DNA of 38,674 nt from positions 1-38,674 of the forward strand of contig QKJQ01000039.1 of assembly GCA_003249225.1 (NCBI GenBank), given 5' to 3'. A program made the position numbers and the translations under genes. The stretch comes from Clostridia bacterium (GTDB lineage Bacteria; Bacillota; Clostridia; Lachnospirales; Lachnospiraceae). Numbering within the stretch: the stretch's first letter is position 1; the number at the start of each line of letters is the position of its first letter. Positions 36,813 through 38,674 of this stretch are shown here, piece after piece. A model generated the notes under the pieces. The model worked only from the letters and a program-made list of their open reading frames with translations. It did not search any database and was not told the DNA's origin.

Positions 36813-36841
36813 TTGACAGTCAAAAATAAGTATGGTAAACT
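36813..36841 (+). promoter_or_regulatory. Promoter for the tRNA-Ser genes
   Basis: TTGACA (36813-36818) and TAAACT (36836-36841) are 17 bp apart, placing the transcript start a few bases before the first tRNA. Confidence 0.8.
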
Positions 36842-36856
36842 AACTGAGCGTCATCC

Positions 36857-36942
36857 GGAGAGTTGCCCGAGCGGTTTAAGGGGCTGGTCTTGAAAACCAG
36901 TGATTCCGAAAGGGACCGTGGGTTCGAATCCCACATTCTCCG
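36857..36942 (+). tRNA. tRNA-Ser (UGA anticodon)
   Basis: The 86-nt class II tRNA has acceptor GGAGAGT pairing with ATTCTCC, an anticodon stem CTGGT/ACCAG around CTTGAAA with TGA in the centre, a long variable arm typical of serine, and a T-arm GTGGG/CCCAC around TTCGAAT. The discriminator is G, as required for serine. CCA is not encoded. Confidence 0.96.
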
Positions 36943-36990
36943 TTTTAAAAGAAACAATTGCATAGCGGATTGTAGCGAATCAGGTTCTTT

Positions 36991-37079
36991 GGAGAAATAC
37001 CCAAGTGGCTGAAGGGGCTCCCCTGGAAAGGGAGTAGACCGTTAGTAGCGGTGCGAGGGTTCAAATCCCTCTTTCTCCG
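36991..37079 (+). tRNA. tRNA-Ser (GGA anticodon)
   Basis: The 89-nt class II tRNA has acceptor GGAGAAA pairing with TTTCTCC, anticodon stem CTCCC/GGGAG around CTGGAAA with GGA in the centre, a long variable arm and a T-arm GAGGG/CCCTC. The discriminator is G and CCA is not encoded. It lies 48 bp after the first tRNA-Ser, with no promoter between, so both are probably one transcript. Confidence 0.96.
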
Positions 37080-37093
37080 TAAAAACAACAGGT

Positions 37094-37120
37094 AAGATGG
37101 TAATTATACCATCTTTTTTT
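37094..37120 (+). terminator. Rho-independent terminator after the tRNA-Ser pair
   Basis: AAGATGGTA (37094-37102) pairs with TACCATCTT (37107-37115) around ATTA, followed by a T-run of at least five more residues. Confidence 0.9.
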
Positions 37121-37156
37121 GTTGCATAAAATTCGTAAATCACATAGTTGCAATAA

Positions 37157-37258
37157 CCGACAGATCCAGAACCAACAGATCCAGAACCAACAGATCCAGA
37201 ACCAACAGATCCAGAACCAACAGATCCAGAACCGACAGATTCAGAACCGACAGATCCA
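37157..37258 (+). repeat. 15-bp tandem repeat encoding PTDPE; relic of a Pro-rich surface-protein linker
   Basis: Six full 15-bp units and a 12-bp partial unit run without gaps. On the plus strand they read as PTDPE repeated, with one PTDSE, giving 34 codons; TAA lies directly before and after. Such PTDPE linkers join domains in secreted or cell-wall proteins of gut Firmicutes. There is no start codon, signal peptide or domain around it, so this is a fragment of a former gene. The minus strand also reads open as LLVLD repeats, which I regard as an artefact of the repeat. Confidence 0.8.
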
Positions 37259-37349
37259 TAACTAAGAAAACGGTATGAGTAAAATGCTGGATGGTACCAT
37301 AATCAATATATAAGAAAAGGGCTAAATACATTGGCATCAAGAGAAGTGC

Positions 37350-37669
37350 AGCATGAATACAATGTAAAGTCAAGAGAGCATCAGTTGTATACGCCGAAGT
37401 GTCATGAGGACTGCAGTTGAATACATCGTAAAATTAAGAGAGTAACAGTTGTATACGCCGTAGTGTCATGAGGACTGCAGTTGAATACATCGTAAAATTA
37501 AGAGAGTAACAGTTGAATACACCGTAGTGTCATGAAGGCTGCAGTTGAATACAACGTAAAATTAAGAGAGCATCAGTTGTATACACCGTAGTGTCGTGAG
37601 AACTGCAGTTGAATACATCGTAAAATTAAGAGAGCATCAGTTGTATACACCGTAGTGTAAAGAGAGCAA
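37350..37669. repeat. Higher-order tandem array: ten 32-bp units alternating in A/B types (64-bp period)
   Basis: The tract divides exactly into ten 32-bp units. Even and odd units differ: A-type units begin CAGTTGTATACRCCGTAGTG and end near GGACTG; B-type begin CAGTTGAATACATCGTAAAA and end near AAGAGAG followed by TAA or CAT. The A/B pair repeats every 64 bp. Both types share the CAGTTGWATAC core, so the dimer arose from an older 32-bp monomer. The last unit (37638-37669) is an A/B hybrid and the first (37350-37381) a diverged B. Thirty-two bp is close to three helical turns. The period is not a multiple of 3, so it is not coding. A degenerate further unit may precede 37350. Confidence 0.93.
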
Positions 37670-37695
37670 CTGCATCAGATGGGCACAAGTAACAA

Positions 37696-37729
37696 AATAC
37701 TACAAGCATCTTAATACTACAAGCATCTA
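37696..37729. repeat. 17-bp direct duplication
   Basis: AATACTACAAGCATCTT (37696-37712) is followed at once by AATACTACAAGCATCTA (37713-37729), a tandem duplication differing only in the last base. It lies just downstream of the 32/64-bp array. Confidence 0.85.
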
Positions 37730-37804
37730 GATACAGCAGAGTATTTGATTGTATTTCCATTTGAAATAAGACAGAAAACAATAGTTCAGAAAAGACAGAG
37801 CAGC

Positions 37805-38024
37805 ATGAAATATAACCCAGGAATAAATCACAGGCAGCAAGGGGGGGGCTTCTTCGCTTCATAATGAAAAATTGCGACATTTTTGCGAAGGAATCGATAT
37901 CCCCTTTTTAGCTCGTGATGCTCTGATGGGTGAATGCAAAGCGGCAGGTGCGGCGATCTTTAAAGTAAAGAATAAATTAGTTAATCTTGTTGGTACTGCT
38001 TCAAGGTATAGTACTATCTTATAG
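37805..38024 (+). pseudogene. Small reading frame interrupted at a G8 run
   Basis: ATG 37805 opens a frame that reads MKYNPGINHRQQGGGFFAS and stops at 37862. The G8 run (37841-37848) separates it from a second open frame that continues to TAG at 38024 (containing HNEKLRHFCEGIDIPFLA, GECKAAGAAIF and LVNLVGTASRY). One G fewer would join both into a 72-residue product. The second part looks protein-like in composition. The ribosome binding site of the ATG is poor. I do not recognise the family. It could be a decayed gene, a phase-variable one or a sequencing error in the homopolymer. Confidence 0.4.
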
Positions 38025-38388
38025 TGGGGTGATGACTAGTCTATCGCAGCAGAAACAAGCACGATTAAAATGAAATGGCGCCGATAAATGAAATTTGGCA
38101 AAGTGGAGTAAAAGTAATCTCATATATAATTATGAAAATAGCAAAGGCTGGTGTCTTTATTCGCTGCGATTATTGCACATCAGACTTTGTTGAATAACCC
38201 AATAAACACCTATATATGTTTTATTATGGAGATTAAATGGTACGAATTGATTATTGAAAACGTCCAAATGTGCAGAAAACCTGGTAAAATCCTAGAAATC
38301 ATGAATTGAACAAATTGTGTGAAAAACTGAACGAAAATGGATTATTGTATAAATAATATATATTATTAAAAAAACTTCAAAATACCTG

Positions 38389-38417
38389 TTGACAAACCTA
38401 TATACGGATGGTATACT
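38389..38417 (+). promoter_or_regulatory. Strong promoter P1 (likely rRNA operon)
   Basis: TTGACA (38389-38394) and TATACT (38412-38417) are 17 bp apart. A very AT-rich stretch, including the 16-bp palindrome AATAATATATATTATT (38352-38367), lies just upstream and resembles an UP element. The region from 37730 to here otherwise holds the G8 frame, a 40-codon frame at 38075-38197 without a good start site, and no gene I can identify. Confidence 0.85.
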
Positions 38418-38531
38418 AACGAAGCTGAATCGCACAGAACATAACAAAAGCGAATCAGAGCAGGTTAAAAGATGTCAAAAAGGAATTGTATAAAGTGTTT
38501 CGAAAAACTCGAAAAATTTTAAAAAAAACTT

Positions 38532-38560
38532 GTTGACAAACATCCGATACGGTGTTATAC
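38532..38560 (+). promoter_or_regulatory. Strong promoter P2 (likely rRNA operon)
   Basis: TTGACA (38532-38537) and TATACT (38555-38560) are again 17 bp apart, identical in both hexamers to P1 and 143 bp downstream. An A/T-rich block (AAAAATTTTAAAAAAAACTTG) precedes it. Two strong tandem promoters followed by a non-coding leader are the hallmark of rRNA operons. Confidence 0.85.
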
Positions 38561-38674
38561 TTGCAAAGCTGACTCAAACGAGAGACACAAAACGAAAGAG
38601 TCGCAACTGAATAAGAAGCAGCCGGAACAGCCTGGAAAGTGCAGTGAACGGACTTCAAAAACAGACAAGCACCT
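38561..38674 (+). other. Non-coding leader downstream of P2, probably the 16S rRNA leader
   Basis: No start codon with a ribosome binding site or open frame follows P2. Just after the start, GACTC (near 38571) can pair with GAGTC (near 38599), and a similar stem (CTGAATCGC with GCGAATCAG) follows P1, so each promoter carries a matching leader hairpin. The window ends before any 16S sequence can be seen; the rRNA operon is inferred. Confidence 0.6.

Noticed and set aside
37140..37373. Minus-strand 77-codon frame with LLVLD repeats
   Set aside because: It is the reverse reading of the PTDPE 15-bp repeat; there is no ribosome binding site and the rest of the frame is not protein-like.
37350..37669. 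Possible CRISPR array, since 32-bp units recur with 64-bp period
   Set aside because: The supposed spacers are near-identical to one another and related to the repeat itself; unique spacers are absent, and no cas genes lie nearby.
37626..37880. Minus-strand 84-codon frame in the repeat tract
   Set aside because: It runs through the repeat array and the poly-G, has no ribosome binding site and overlaps the more protein-like plus-strand frame.
38075..38197. 40-codon frame with a CDYC motif
   Set aside because: The ATG has no ribosome binding site, and the surroundings are decayed repeat-rich DNA; support is too thin for a gene call.

Overview
The window looks like a stretch of chromosome from a low-to-moderate GC Firmicute, most likely a gut-type member of the Lachnospiraceae (Clostridia). 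I infer this from gene content and order: uvrC-thymidine kinase-hprK-ROK glucokinase-murB-whiA-HPr-like, dnaE-pfkA, tsaE-tsaB-rimI ... tsaD, a Cys/HExxH protein of a type I know from this family, strong AGGAGG-like ribosome binding sites and sigma-A-type promoters. No species can be named from the sequence alone.

Layout. 1-134: a block of stem-loops at the window edge, possibly the end of a structured RNA or of a mobile element. 282-3559: a MutS2-type ATPase without its usual Smr domain, then a DUF4405-type membrane protein with a cysteine cluster. 3626-4665: an acyl-CoA thioesterase facing msrA, the two sharing a bidirectional terminator. 4970-8347: a cytoplasmic GH95 alpha-L-fucosidase and class II fructose-bisphosphate aldolase. 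8543-12490: a three-gene glycosylation-like group (DUF115/MAF-like protein, GT2 glycosyltransferase, short DUF115-like paralogue). 12554-16613: ftsH and uvrC. 16699-21548: thymidine kinase, HPr kinase, glucokinase, murB, whiA and an HPr-like protein with Glu at position 15 and Ser at 46. 21645-27870: an anchored polysaccharide deacetylase-like protein, dnaE and pfkA. 28134-28691 (minus): a Cys-rich HExxH protein. 28852-36769: tex, tsaE, tsaB, rimI, a ribonuclease Z, an anchored unknown protein, tsaD and ispD. 36857-37079: two tRNA-Ser genes (UGA and GGA). 37120-38388: a gene-poor tract with three kinds of repeat and decayed reading frames. 38389-38674: two near-identical strong promoters and a leader, very probably those of an rRNA operon starting just past the window.

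How the genes work together. Most are housekeeping: glycolysis (fba, glcK, pfkA), DNA replication and repair (dnaE, uvrC, mutS2-like, tdk), envelope (murB, ispD, deacetylase), tRNA maturation and t6A modification (rnz, tsaB/D/E, tRNAs) and proteolysis (ftsH). The central cluster pairs HPr kinase with a target that keeps the regulatory serine but has lost the PTS histidine, next to a glucokinase. This suggests a Crh-like, signalling-only branch of carbon catabolite control.

The most unusual parts are the Glu15 HPr-like protein, the higher-order 32/64-bp repeat array between the tRNAs and the rRNA promoters, the relic of a PTDPE-repeat surface protein, an open frame interrupted at a G8 run, and the DUF115-GT2-short DUF115 group, which has no flagellin or other obvious target nearby.
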